A stretch of 39,607 nt of DNA, from assembly GCA_944372335.1 (NCBI GenBank), contig CALVYQ010000011.1, positions 1 to 39,607 of the forward strand, in the 5' to 3' direction. This document shows, one piece after another, positions 24,051-31,815 of this stretch. Numbering within the stretch: position 1 is the first letter of the stretch; every line of letters starts with the position of its first letter. Position numbers and translations under genes: made by a program. A model generated the notes under the pieces. That model searched no databases. It saw only the letters and a program-made list of their open reading frames with translations, and was not told the origin of the DNA. The stretch is from an uncultured Clostridia bacterium (GTDB lineage Bacteria > Bacillota > Clostridia > Christensenellales > UBA1242).

Positions 24051-27000
24051 TTATTTTGAAAATTTCACTGTGACAAAGCCGTCACCGACCTCTAAAGCTT
24101 TTTCGACTTCAAAATTTACCAAGTTATCAGAAATTTCCTTAATTAAAACTTCTTGCATGATTTTGTTTTTAAATTTCTTAATCATATTCTCTAAATCAAT
24201 ATTATCCGTTTTAAACGATGCTTTGATTCTGTCATCAATAGAGAAATCCGCCTCTTTTCTTAAAACTTGCAAACTTCTCACAAATTCACGATATAGCCCC
24301 TCTTCGATGAGTTTATCATCAAGCGTTATATCCAAAACAACTGTCTTTCCATTTTCGTGAGCAATAACATAGTCTTTTTTAGGCTTCTTTTCAAGGTTGA
24401 AGAGTTCTTTATCAAGCTCCTTAAACTCGCCAATATCAACCTTGCCATTTTTGTAGCCCTCTACGGCCTTTTTAATTTCATCATCAGTTAAAACTTGCAA
24501 AGTTGTTTTAAGTTTTTGAACATCACCCTTTAAAACAGCTCCTGCTTTTTTGAAATTGACGGATAAATATTCATCGTTGAACTTACTGTCATCTTTAACT
24601 ACTTCAATCTCTTTGATGTTAAGTTCGTCTTTTATGATATCTTCAAGGCTGTCAACTGCAAGTTTCATGCTTTCATCGCCAGAAACATAGAGTCTGCGAA
24701 GTGGTTGTTTAACCTTTATTTGATTTTCGTTTCTAAGACGCTGTGCAATTGACATAACATCACGTGCTGTCTCCACCTTTTCTATGATATCACTAAATCT
24801 TTCTTTATAAATCAGCTCCGGATAGCCACTAAGCATAATGCACTCGGCTTCGTCTTCTTCAATCTCTCTAACCATATTTTGCCAGATATGCTCTGTCATA
24901 AATGGAATGATTGGTGTCATTATTCTAATCAGTGCTTTAATGGCATTATATAGACACCAATACGCTGTTAGTTGGTCATCTTTATTTTCTGATTTCCAAA
25001 ATCTCTTACGATTGCTTCTGATGTAGAAATTGGAGATATCGTCAACAAGTTTTTCAAAGTCTCTAACCACCAAGTAGTTCTTGTCATCAGCATAGAATTT
25101 GTCGCTGTTTTCAATAAACTCATTGACGCTCTCAATTAACCACTTGTCTGCCACAGTAAAGTTTTTCGGCTTAAAGTGTGCAATATCAGGATTGTCTATG
25201 CTTGCATAGGTATTAAAGAAAGTATATATGCTCCAAAAACTTAACAACTTTCTTCTTGCCTCATCTGTCAATGAATAGCCAAATCGCATATCATTCATTG
25301 GGCTGGAAGAGGAATATAGATATCTAATTGTGTCTGCACCGACCTTATCTGCAACCACATCGGCATCAAGAGTGTTACCACCGCTCTTATGGAACTCTCC
25401 GCCGTGCTCATCTTTGACATATTGATAGGTTACCACTTTTTTATATGGTGCTTTGCCTGTCAACACCACGCTCATGATGAGGATAGAATAGAACCAAAGT
25501 TTAATCTGTTCCACCATTTCGCAGACATAGTCGCTTGGGAAATTATTTTCAAAAAACTTCTTGTCAGTAAAATATTTTTTTGTGCTAAAAGGAGTTATTC
25601 CAGCGTCAAGCCAAACATCGCCGACATCGGGAATTCTTGAAACTTCTTCGCCACAGTCGCATTTAATTTTTATATCGTCAATCCAAGGTCTATGAATATT
25701 TGGAAGTTTATCTACAAGCGAAGGATTAACCGCTCTTTCTTTTAACTCCTTTAAACTGCCAATCACGTGAACTTTACCACACTTAGGGCAGACATAGAAA
25801 GGAAGCGGAAGTCCATAGAATCTACTTCTTGATATATTCCAATCACCCATATTATTTAGCCAATCAATCATTCGCTTTTTAGCATATTCCGGCTTAAACT
25901 CCACTTCTTCGACGGCTTTAAGAGCAAGAGGCCTTATCTCGTCCATTTTAATGAACCAGCCAGAGATAAGCTTATAAACAATATCAGTTTTACATCTCCA
26001 ACAATGGATATAACTATGCTTGTACTTATGAGAATATAGAAGTTTTCCATCATTCTTTAAGCGTTCAACAACAAGCTCGGGCACCTCGGTTGTCTTTTTG
26101 CCAGCAAGGAAGCCGGTATTTTCAAGCATAACGCCCTGCTCATTTATTGGGCAGATTTCAGGAAGATTTAAAGTTTTGCCAAGTTCAAAGTCCTCTACAC
26201 CACAGCCCGGTGCGATATGAACAACGCAGGCACCCTCTGCATTATCGACCATATCCCAAGCAACAATCTTATGAGGGAAATTCTGTTCCTTTAATTCAGG
26301 GAAACAGGTCTCATAAGTAAGCCCAACAAGTTCCTCTCCCTTAAATTCCTTTAAAATCTCCACTTTTTCCTTTAAAATAGAAAGTCTATCCTTTCCAAGC
26401 ACAAGTTTTTCGCCGTGAAAGTCAACTAAGCAATAGGTAAACTCTGGATTGACAGCAAGAGCAACATTGGCAGAAAGTGTCCATGGAGTTGTTGTCCAAG
26501 CTATTATTTTGAAATCTCTATCTTTAACAGGGAATTTTGCAAAGATTGCAGTATGCTCCACCTCATGATAAGAACCTGAGGTCTCGTGCTCACTTAAACT
26601 TGTTCCACATCTAGGACACCACGCCATAGGCCTATTTTTTCTTACTATCCAACCTTTTTCATCGCATTTCTTTAAAAAGTGCCAAATAGCGGTGATATTT
26701 TCGTCTGTGTTGGTAAAATAGGAATTTTCCCAATCCATCCACTGTCCCATACGGATACTTTGATTAGTGATTTCGTTTGCAAAATATTTCACCCTTTCCA
26801 TGCACTTATTGGTGAACTTGTCAATGCCATATTTTTCAATCTCAGGCTTGCCGTTGAGGCCTAATTCCTTCTCGACATTGACCTCGACCCAAAGCCCTTG
26901 AGCATCGAAGCCGTTTTGATATTGACAATCTTTGCCCTTTAAGGCATTGTATCTTATTGTCAAGTCTTTAAGTATTCTTCCCCAAAAATGGTGTATTCCA

Positions 27001-27158
27001 GCCCTATTATTAGCCGTAATTGGTCCATCAAGAAAACGAAAACGCTCATTATTTTCATTCTTTTTCATAAGTTTTTTGAAAGACTTATTATCCTCCCAAA
27101 ACTTTAAGATGTATTTTTCCATCTTCACAAAATCTGGCACAACTTGTTCTTTTTTCAT
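24051..27158 (-). CDS. ileS: Isoleucyl-tRNA synthetase, variant-signature type
   Basis: A class I synthetase of 1,035 residues that charges tRNA-Ile. Typical IleRS blocks are NGFDAQGLWVEV, WCPRCGTSLSEHE, the editing-domain TTTPWTLSANVALAV, and a SNRKRFW-type anticodon-binding part. The two class I signatures are altered: ANNRAGIHHFWGR stands where HIGH is expected (GIHH at 54-57), and GGEFHKSGGN (FHKS at 25383-25394) replaces KMSKS. As far as I recall, a clade of bacterial IleRS with VHHAWGR and MHKSWGN patterns exists, and this fits it. An upstream in-frame start at 27188 lies inside the terminator hairpin, so ATG 27158 with TGGAGGA is chosen. It heads a four-gene operon behind an Ile T-box. 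Confidence 0.92.
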   Translation of the reverse strand: MKKEQVVPDFVKMEKYILKFWEDNKSFKKLMKKNENNERFRFLDGPITANNRAGIHHFWGRILKDLTIRYNALKGKDCQYQNGFDAQGLWVEVNVEKELGLNGKPEIEKYGIDKFTNKCMERVKYFANEITNQSIRMGQWMDWENSYFTNTDENITAIWHFLKKCDEKGWIVRKNRPMAWCPRCGTSLSEHETSGSYHEVEHTAIFAKFPVKDRDFKIIAWTTTPWTLSANVALAVNPEFTYCLVDFHGEKLVLGKDRLSILKEKVEILKEFKGEELVGLTYETCFPELKEQNFPHKIVAWDMVDNAEGACVVHIAPGCGVEDFELGKTLNLPEICPINEQGVMLENTGFLAGKKTTEVPELVVERLKNDGKLLYSHKYKHSYIHCWRCKTDIVYKLISGWFIKMDEIRPLALKAVEEVEFKPEYAKKRMIDWLNNMGDWNISRSRFYGLPLPFYVCPKCGKVHVIGSLKELKERAVNPSLVDKLPNIHRPWIDDIKIKCDCGEEVSRIPDVGDVWLDAGITPFSTKKYFTDKKFFENNFPSDYVCEMVEQIKLWFYSILIMSVVLTGKAPYKKVVTYQYVKDEHGGEFHKSGGNTLDADVVADKVGADTIRYLYSSSSPMNDMRFGYSLTDEARRKLLSFWSIYTFFNTYASIDNPDIAHFKPKNFTVADKWLIESVNEFIENSDKFYADDKNYLVVRDFEKLVDDISNFYIRSNRKRFWKSENKDDQLTAYWCLYNAIKALIRIMTPIIPFMTEHIWQNMVREIEEDEAECIMLSGYPELIYKERFSDIIEKVETARDVMSIAQRLRNENQIKVKQPLRRLYVSGDESMKLAVDSLEDIIKDELNIKEIEVVKDDSKFNDEYLSVNFKKAGAVLKGDVQKLKTTLQVLTDDEIKKAVEGYKNGKVDIGEFKELDKELFNLEKKPKKDYVIAHENGKTVVLDITLDDKLIEEGLYREFVRSLQVLRKEADFSIDDRIKASFKTDNIDLENMIKKFKNKIMQEVLIKEISDNLVNFEVEKALEVGDGFVTVKFSK

Positions 27159-27171
27159 CTTCTTCCTCCAT

Positions 27172-27207
27172 AAAAAAATTCTTAGCAAAACAAGACTTCG
27201 CTAAGAA
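27172..27207 (-). terminator. Attenuator hairpin of the T-box leader
   Basis: On the minus strand TTCTTAGC (27207-27200) pairs perfectly with GCTAAGAA (27186-27179) and is followed by seven T (27178-27172). It is the regulated terminator of the leader and lies just before the ileS Shine-Dalgarno sequence. Confidence 0.9.
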
Positions 27208-27465
27208 AGTTAACCACTTGTTTCACTTTGTGAGCCATCACTCACTTCTTCTATCACGGGAAGTCCCGTCCTGACTTACTCAATTTCAGTTGGAAGCTCG
27301 AAAAGTGATAACCTTACCACCGCCATATTGCCTTTCACCACACGGCAACTCTCTATGATGACAAATTGGAAAGATGTTGTCTTTTCTCAAACGCCTTTAT
27401 GTGAATATTTTTAGAAAACAAGCCCTATCAACGCAAAAGTATATTTAAAAAAACTTGCTTTCTTT
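27172..27465 (-). ncRNA. T-box leader (isoleucine) of the ileS operon
   Basis: The minus-strand leader has the parts of a T-box riboswitch. A Stem I base pairs GGGCTTG (27425-27419) with CGAGCTT (27300-27294). An upper stem GTTGCC/GGCAAT (27349-27344 with 27332-27327) carries an AGAGAG bulge region and the GGTGAAA loop. The specifier is the Ile codon ATC at 27309-27307, followed by ACTTTTCGAGC. A GC-rich Stem III (ACGGGACTTCCCGT) follows. The bulge TGGT at 27216-27213 is complementary to a tRNA ending ACCA, and it leads into the terminator. Uncharged tRNA-Ile is expected to favour the antiterminator and switch on ileS and its downstream genes. Confidence 0.9.
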
Positions 27466-27471
27466 ATTTAA

Positions 27472-27500
27472 AGTATAACGATAATTGTTAAATTTGTCAA
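27472..27500 (-). promoter_or_regulatory. Promoter of the ileS operon
   Basis: The minus strand has TTGACA (27500-27495), a 17-base spacer and TATACT (27477-27472). The expected start near 27465 gives a leader of about 300 bases ahead of ileS, the right size for the T-box. It begins 18 bases after the stop of the HEPN-CBS gene. Confidence 0.8.
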
Positions 27501-27517
27501 CCAATTGCAATGAAATA

Positions 27518-28249
27518 CTAATAATTCTCCAAAACGCTATTCATCTTCAAAACATCACTGCCGGTTATAATTCCAAGAGGTCGCTCCTTTGCTCCACCAT
27601 TTTTTGTGACAAGAATGGCAAGAAGTTTGGAGTTATTATGGAAAAATTCAAGTGCTTCTTCCACCGTCAAATCACGATTGGCAAAGATATAGTAATTGCT
27701 GTTTTCAATCTTAGAGAGCATATCTTCAATCTTGACATTATCTAAAAAGACGTCTGCCTTTCCGCCTGTGATTAAAAACTTACCAAGAGCATCTAATATC
27801 TTCTGTCCATTTGCCACCCCAATTATCTCGCCCGAATTACTAAAAACAGGGATATTGGAATAGTTAGATGATGCTATCAAGATTATTGCTTCTCTCATAG
27901 ATTTATCACTTGAAATTGTTAAAACATCACGCCTACACACCGTTTCAAGTGCCTTTGGAGGAGCAGTTAAAAGCCTTTCAATCTTTTCAATCTGCTCAAC
28001 CACCTCATAGTGCGGTTCTGCCATTATGTAATCTTCATTGCCGTGAACGATAGCGTTTCTAAGCCTACCAAAATCAATTAGGTCGTCCTCATATTTTCTG
28101 ACGATATAATTTAAAGCTACACTTCTTCTAATGAGTTCAGAAAAGCCCATACTTCTATTTAAATTATATCTTGTTCTAATCGCATAATCAATGTTGTTAT
28201 ACGCCTGCAAAAAACGCTGTGCATTTGATAAATCTTTTTTCTCTTTCAT
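27518..28249 (-). CDS. HEPN-like domain fused to a CBS pair
   Basis: A 243-residue two-part protein. The N-terminal 90 residues are helical and carry RNAIVHGN (64-71), matching the R-x4-H motif of HEPN nucleases and related non-catalytic folds, after a helix with FGRL. Two CBS motifs follow (about 100-160 with NIPVFSNSGEIIGVANGQ, and 170-240 with LLAILVTK and PLGIITGSDVL). CBS pairs usually bind adenine nucleotides or cyclic dinucleotides. A nucleotide-gated RNA-cleaving or RNA-binding protein is one inference; a structural HEPN is another. GAAGGG precedes the ATG. It is transcribed alone, upstream of the ileS promoter, and divergent from yunB. Confidence 0.7.
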   Translation of the reverse strand: MKEKKDLSNAQRFLQAYNNIDYAIRTRYNLNRSMGFSELIRRSVALNYIVRKYEDDLIDFGRLRNAIVHGNEDYIMAEPHYEVVEQIEKIERLLTAPPKALETVCRRDVLTISSDKSMREAIILIASSNYSNIPVFSNSGEIIGVANGQKILDALGKFLITGGKADVFLDNVKIEDMLSKIENSNYYIFANRDLTVEEALEFFHNNSKLLAILVTKNGGAKERPLGIITGSDVLKMNSVLENY

Positions 28250-28437
28250 TTTTCCCTTCTTTTTATAAGTAATGATGTTTTTTATGAAATTTTATCATAA
28301 CATTTTTATTATACCGATTTTTAACAAAAAAGAAAAACAATTTAGCGATAAATAATAAAAAATTAAAAAAATCGACAGATTTTAACATATTTTGCATTTT
28401 TAGCAAGATTGATAAATATAGAGCATATATATAAAGC

Positions 28438-29109
28438 GTGAAAAAACTTTGCTACTTACAGCGAAAATCAAGAAAGAGACGAGTTATTGTGGCTTTAACT
28501 TTACTAAGTATTTTTCTTGCCTCAATTTTTTTATATATCTTCTGCGTTATCAACCCCGTTATTAAAGAGGCAACAAGAGCCCTCATCTACTCACTCTCCA
28601 CCTCCGCAGTGAGTGATGCCGTCTATGATGTGCTTGCCGAACAGAATGTAAAATATGAGGATATGGTGGAAATAACCTACGATAATAATGGTGATATATC
28701 TTTAATATCAATCGACACTGTTGTTGTAAATAATCTTGCTCGTAGATTTTATCAAGTGGCACAGGTATATCTTGATAGAATGGGAAAAGAGGGAATTGAT
28801 ATAGCTCTCGGCACATTCACAGGACTGCCATTTTTGGTAGGAATAGGTCCGACAGTCAACATAAAAATCGTTCAAATTGGGGCTATGACCTCTTCTTTTA
28901 AAAGTAGTTTTACAAGTGCCGGCATCAATCAAACAAATCACTCACTATATGTAGAACTTCATGCCAGTGTAAGTTTGGTACTTCCAACATATTCTTCAAC
29001 CGTTGACAGTATTACAGAATTTTTAGTGACTGAAAGCGTTATTGTTGGTGATATACCAGATGTCTATCTCGGCTCAGACAACACGATAACTCTTGCCCCA
29101 AGCACATAG
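28438..29109 (+). CDS. yunB: Sporulation protein YunB
   Basis: A 223-residue protein matching YunB, a membrane protein made in the mother cell during sporulation in Bacillus. It has a basic start, one membrane helix (about 18-40), then INPVIKEATRAL, VKYEDMVEITYDNNGDIS, the GTFTGLPFLVGIGPTVNIKI block, the conserved AGINQTNHSLYVEL and a C-terminal TESVIVGDIPDVYLG. The start is GTG at 28438; an in-frame stop lies just upstream, so no earlier start exists. No Shine-Dalgarno sequence is evident, and a CATATATAT stretch lies only 7 bases ahead. Its closeness to spoVAE/spoVAD supports a sporulation role. Confidence 0.88.
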   Translation: MKKLCYLQRKSRKRRVIVALTLLSIFLASIFLYIFCVINPVIKEATRALIYSLSTSAVSDAVYDVLAEQNVKYEDMVEITYDNNGDISLISIDTVVVNNLARRFYQVAQVYLDRMGKEGIDIALGTFTGLPFLVGIGPTVNIKIVQIGAMTSSFKSSFTSAGINQTNHSLYVELHASVSLVLPTYSSTVDSITEFLVTESVIVGDIPDVYLGSDNTITLAPST

Positions 29110-29194
29110 ATGAAATTTTACTGAATATAAATCAGATTTTTAATAAATACAAAATATAAGATTTTTGGTGAATATGTAAATTGGAAAACAATAT

Positions 29195-29238
29195 ACAGCG
29201 TAGTATGCATTGCATAACACAATATATATTGTATTTTC
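29195..29238. terminator. Palindromic terminator region between yunB and spoVAE
   Basis: TATGCATTGCATA (6-bp arms around one T) is followed by the perfect palindrome ACAATATATATTGT (29219-29232) and then a T-rich tail in the plus strand. It lies between convergent yunB and spoVAE and most likely ends yunB transcription. The exact functional stem is uncertain because several palindromes overlap. Confidence 0.5.
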
Positions 29239-29239
29239 T

Positions 29240-29608
29240 TTATTTTTTTGTATGCGAATGGAAGATGAGAGCAAAGATAAAAGCAAAGATAATGGCTGCC
29301 GCAATACCACCAGCAGTCGCAGTTAGCCCACCTGTGAATATTCCAAGAATACCCTGCGATTTAACTGCACCTATTGCCCCTTTCGCAAGTGACGCTCCAA
29401 AGCCGATAATTGGAACATTGATGCCAGCTCCAGCAAAGTCTGAAATATAATCAAACACTCCAATAGCCTCTAAGAAGACACCAACAAGCACAAAAGTGAC
29501 AAGTATGCGTGCGGAAGTTATATTGGTTGTGATAATCAACAGCTCACCAATCATACACACCAGCCCGCCTATTATGAATACCCATAGATAATCAATAAAC
29601 ATCTCCAT
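29240..29608 (-). CDS. spoVAE: Stage V sporulation protein AE
   Basis: A 122-residue membrane protein (126 if the ATG at 29620 is used) of the SpoVAE(b) type, part of the channel that moves calcium dipicolinate into the forming spore. Four membrane helices are visible, with the family blocks IGGLVCMIGELLI, SARILVTFVLVGVFLEAIGV, FAGAGINVPIIGFG, ALIF near the end, and glycine-rich GILGIFTGGL. The first ATG has a site with almost no spacing, while the ATG at 29608 has GGAG six bases upstream and matches the usual N-terminus, so the shorter form is preferred. It lies 50 bases downstream of the spoVAD fragment, the normal order. Confidence 0.9.
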   Translation of the reverse strand: MEMFIDYLWVFIIGGLVCMIGELLIITTNITSARILVTFVLVGVFLEAIGVFDYISDFAGAGINVPIIGFGASLAKGAIGAVKSQGILGIFTGGLTATAGGIAAAIIFAFIFALIFHSHTKK

Positions 29609-29670
29609 AAATATCTCCATTCCTTTTAAAGTTTTTGTAGTACAATTTAAATTTGAAATTTAATATAAAC

Positions 29671-30075
29671 TCACTCCTCATACGCCTCTACCACAACAGC
29701 GTGGCAGACTCCCGGAATGCTCTCGCCTTGCTGTGAGGCAGTGGTGCTGAGTAACGCTCCCGTTGGCATAAAGAGTATTCGCTTATATTGCCCATCTTGT
29801 AATTTTTTCATAATGTAAGAATTAAATACAGTTGCACAGCAACCACAACCAGAGCCTCCGCAAAGAGTGTTTTGGTCACGCCTAAAATACATCTGTCCGC
29901 AATCACTATAATTTAGCCCTAACTTTATGCCGTTGTCTTCCATAAGGTCGATAAGAATTTCACTGCCAAGTTTTCCCAAATCTCCAGTGACGATGAGGTC
30001 ATAATCATCAGGCGTTGTTTTGGTGTTTTCAAAATGTGAAAGTAGTGTCTGTGCACAAGCAGGTGAGATTGTCAA
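29671..30075 (-). pseudogene. spoVAD: spoVAD, 3' fragment interrupted by a mobile element
   Basis: The last 134-140 residues of SpoVAD, a thiolase-fold dipicolinate-binding protein normally about 335-340 residues long. ISPACAQTLLSHFE aligns with the conserved MAPAAADT region, followed by DDYDLIVTGDLG, NYSDCGQMYF, GGSGCGCCATVFN and TGALLSTTASQQGESIP. The apparent TTG start at 30075 is not a true start: the open frame continues only to a stop at 30096, and homology ends near 30076-30087. The other 200 residues are absent and are expected beyond the inserted element. The remaining frame has no damage, so loss is recent or reversible. In its present form it cannot make full-length SpoVAD. Confidence 0.88.
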
Positions 30076-30076
30076 G

Positions 30077-30087
30077 TATGGACCATA
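30077..30087. other. Candidate attachment-site palindrome at the spoVAD junction
   Basis: TATGGACCATA has 5-bp inverted arms around one base and lies exactly where SpoVAD similarity ends and AT-rich element DNA begins. Large serine recombinases cut at a 2-bp core flanked by imperfect inverted arms, so this is the best candidate for the crossover region. The core dinucleotide cannot be fixed without the other end. Confidence 0.4.
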
Positions 30088-30124
30088 AAATTTTTAAAAA
30101 AATATAAATTTACAACCAAATCCA

Positions 30125-30165
30125 CATAAAACAGCCACTTTTTAATCCAAAATGACTATTTTATG
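30125..30165 (-). terminator. 17-bp inverted repeat at the recombinase 3' end
   Basis: Positions 30125-30141 pair with 30149-30165 around a 7-base loop. The DNA arms differ at three places, all C/T transitions. In minus-strand RNA these become G-U pairs, so the RNA stem is unbroken. It overlaps the recombinase stop codon. It may be a terminator for the recombinase operon, or a structured site near the element end. No strong U-run follows, which lowers confidence. Confidence 0.5.
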
Positions 30166-31808
30166 CAGTTTTCGTCTAAATACATACTAATCGCTTCAAA
30201 CTCATCTTGAAAATTAAATTCCACTTCAATATGTTTGTTGTCATATATCAAAATTTTCTTGATGAGTTCATCTGCCATCTCCTTTGTAAGAGATGTAAAA
30301 CCTTTGTATTTAGCAAATGCGGTTATAAATTTATTATTCTCAATTTCGACATTTTTATTTATATTACTACAAATTGCAATCAATTGATTTTCAAGCAAAG
30401 TTATCTTTTGCGTAGCATCATCTCTTCGTTTGAGATAATCATTTTCAGTCATCTCCCCTGCCTTGAACTTTATATACAAGACATTCAAACTCTCTTTAAG
30501 CGATTTGAGTTCGTTGTCTAATTTTATATACTCTTTCTCAATGTTGCTACTTACATTAGAATTTTTTAAATTCACTTTTTGAATTATTTGTTGTATGTTA
30601 ACAGAAATCTCAATATACGATTTTACAATATCAAAAACAAGTTTCTCTAATACATCATTTCTAATTGAGTGTTTTGTGCAAATTTTCCCTTTTGTCATCA
30701 TATATGTTGGACATCTATAATAATACTTTCCTAGTAAACTTTTTTCATTACAAATGCAAGTTTGAAGCACTTTCCCACAATCACCACATCTTACAAGTCC
30801 ACCTAATATATATGTTCGAAAAGGTTTGATGAATTTAGTTTTATTTTCTTCTAACCTTAATCGCACTTTATCAAAATCTTCTCTTGAAATGATTGCTTCG
30901 TGTGTGTTTGGAACTATACACCATTCTTCACTTGATTTCTTTATGATTTTATGATTTCTATAACTAATGGTTGTTCTTGTCCCTTGCACCATATCTCCAA
31001 CATACATTCTATTAGATAATATCCTTTGAACTGCTGACGCAGTCCAAATATGGTATTTACTTTGATTTGGATTTTTATATTTATATCCTTTTGATTTTTT
31101 ATATTCAAATGGAGTTAATATTTCATTGTCATTCAAGAATTTTGCAATCGCGCTTAAACTACTGCCATTTAAAAACATTTTATAAATAATTTTAACGACT
31201 TGACTTGCTTCAGCGTCTACAACAAGTTTATGTCTATCTTCCTTACTTTTCTCATACCCATAGCAAGCAAATGCCCCTATAAACAGCCCTTGTCTCATAT
31301 AAGATTTTTGAGCAGTCTTTACTTTGATAGATAAATCTCTAACATATTCGTCATTCATTATATTTTTAAAAGGCACCAATAGTCCATTTACTGAGTTTGG
31401 GTCAAGAAAGGTATCTACATTATCTAATAGAGAAATAAATCTAACCTTTAAAATAGGAAAGATGACTTCTATATAATTGCTACTTTCTATTGTGTTTCTG
31501 CCAAATCGTGACAAATCCTTTACAATAACACAATCAATGTCCCCTGTCTTAATCTTGGCAAGCATTCTTTGAAAATCAGGTCTATCAAAATTTGTTCCAG
31601 AATATCCATCATCTATATAAAAATCATCAATTTGAATATCAGGATTTTGTGCGACAAATTTATTTAGCAAGGCTCTTTGCGATGAAATACTATCACTTTC
31701 GTTTTTAACTACATCGTCTTCTCTTGAAAGTCTTAAATAAAGCCCTGCTTTCCAAATTTTTTCTTCTTGTATTTTTGCAAGATTGTTGTATCTACTAACT
31801 CGGCTCAT
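30156..31808 (-). CDS. Large serine recombinase 1
   Basis: A 550-residue site-specific recombinase of the large serine (TnpX/phiC31-like) family, which integrates and excises DNA without homology. The N-terminal catalytic domain has YLRLSRED with Ser28, the DDGYSGTNFDRP motif and VKDLSRFGRN with the conserved arginines. The recombinase domain follows (FACYGYEKS, LNDNEILTPFEYK, VQRILSNRMYVGDMVQG). A zinc-ribbon segment has CGDCGKVL near residue 338 with later CPTYMMTKGKIC, and then a coiled coil (about 405-475). AGGTGAG precedes the ATG. It is 7 bases after recombinase 2 and is the gene nearest the spoVAD junction. Confidence 0.95.
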   Translation of the reverse strand: MSRVSRYNNLAKIQEEKIWKAGLYLRLSREDDVVKNESDSISSQRALLNKFVAQNPDIQIDDFYIDDGYSGTNFDRPDFQRMLAKIKTGDIDCVIVKDLSRFGRNTIESSNYIEVIFPILKVRFISLLDNVDTFLDPNSVNGLLVPFKNIMNDEYVRDLSIKVKTAQKSYMRQGLFIGAFACYGYEKSKEDRHKLVVDAEASQVVKIIYKMFLNGSSLSAIAKFLNDNEILTPFEYKKSKGYKYKNPNQSKYHIWTASAVQRILSNRMYVGDMVQGTRTTISYRNHKIIKKSSEEWCIVPNTHEAIISREDFDKVRLRLEENKTKFIKPFRTYILGGLVRCGDCGKVLQTCICNEKSLLGKYYYRCPTYMMTKGKICTKHSIRNDVLEKLVFDIVKSYIEISVNIQQIIQKVNLKNSNVSSNIEKEYIKLDNELKSLKESLNVLYIKFKAGEMTENDYLKRRDDATQKITLLENQLIAICSNINKNVEIENNKFITAFAKYKGFTSLTKEMADELIKKILIYDNKHIEVEFNFQDEFEAISMYLDENCIK

Positions 31809-31815
31809 ATCTCAC

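Noticed and set aside
29181-29450. Plus-strand open frame opposite spoVAE, rich in Ala and Pro
   Set aside because: It is the antisense shadow of spoVAE; the minus strand carries the conserved family, and the plus frame has no ribosome site.
30207-30521. Plus-strand open frames opposite the recombinase, primase and synthetase genes
   Set aside because: All are antisense shadows with no ribosome sites and no family resemblance.
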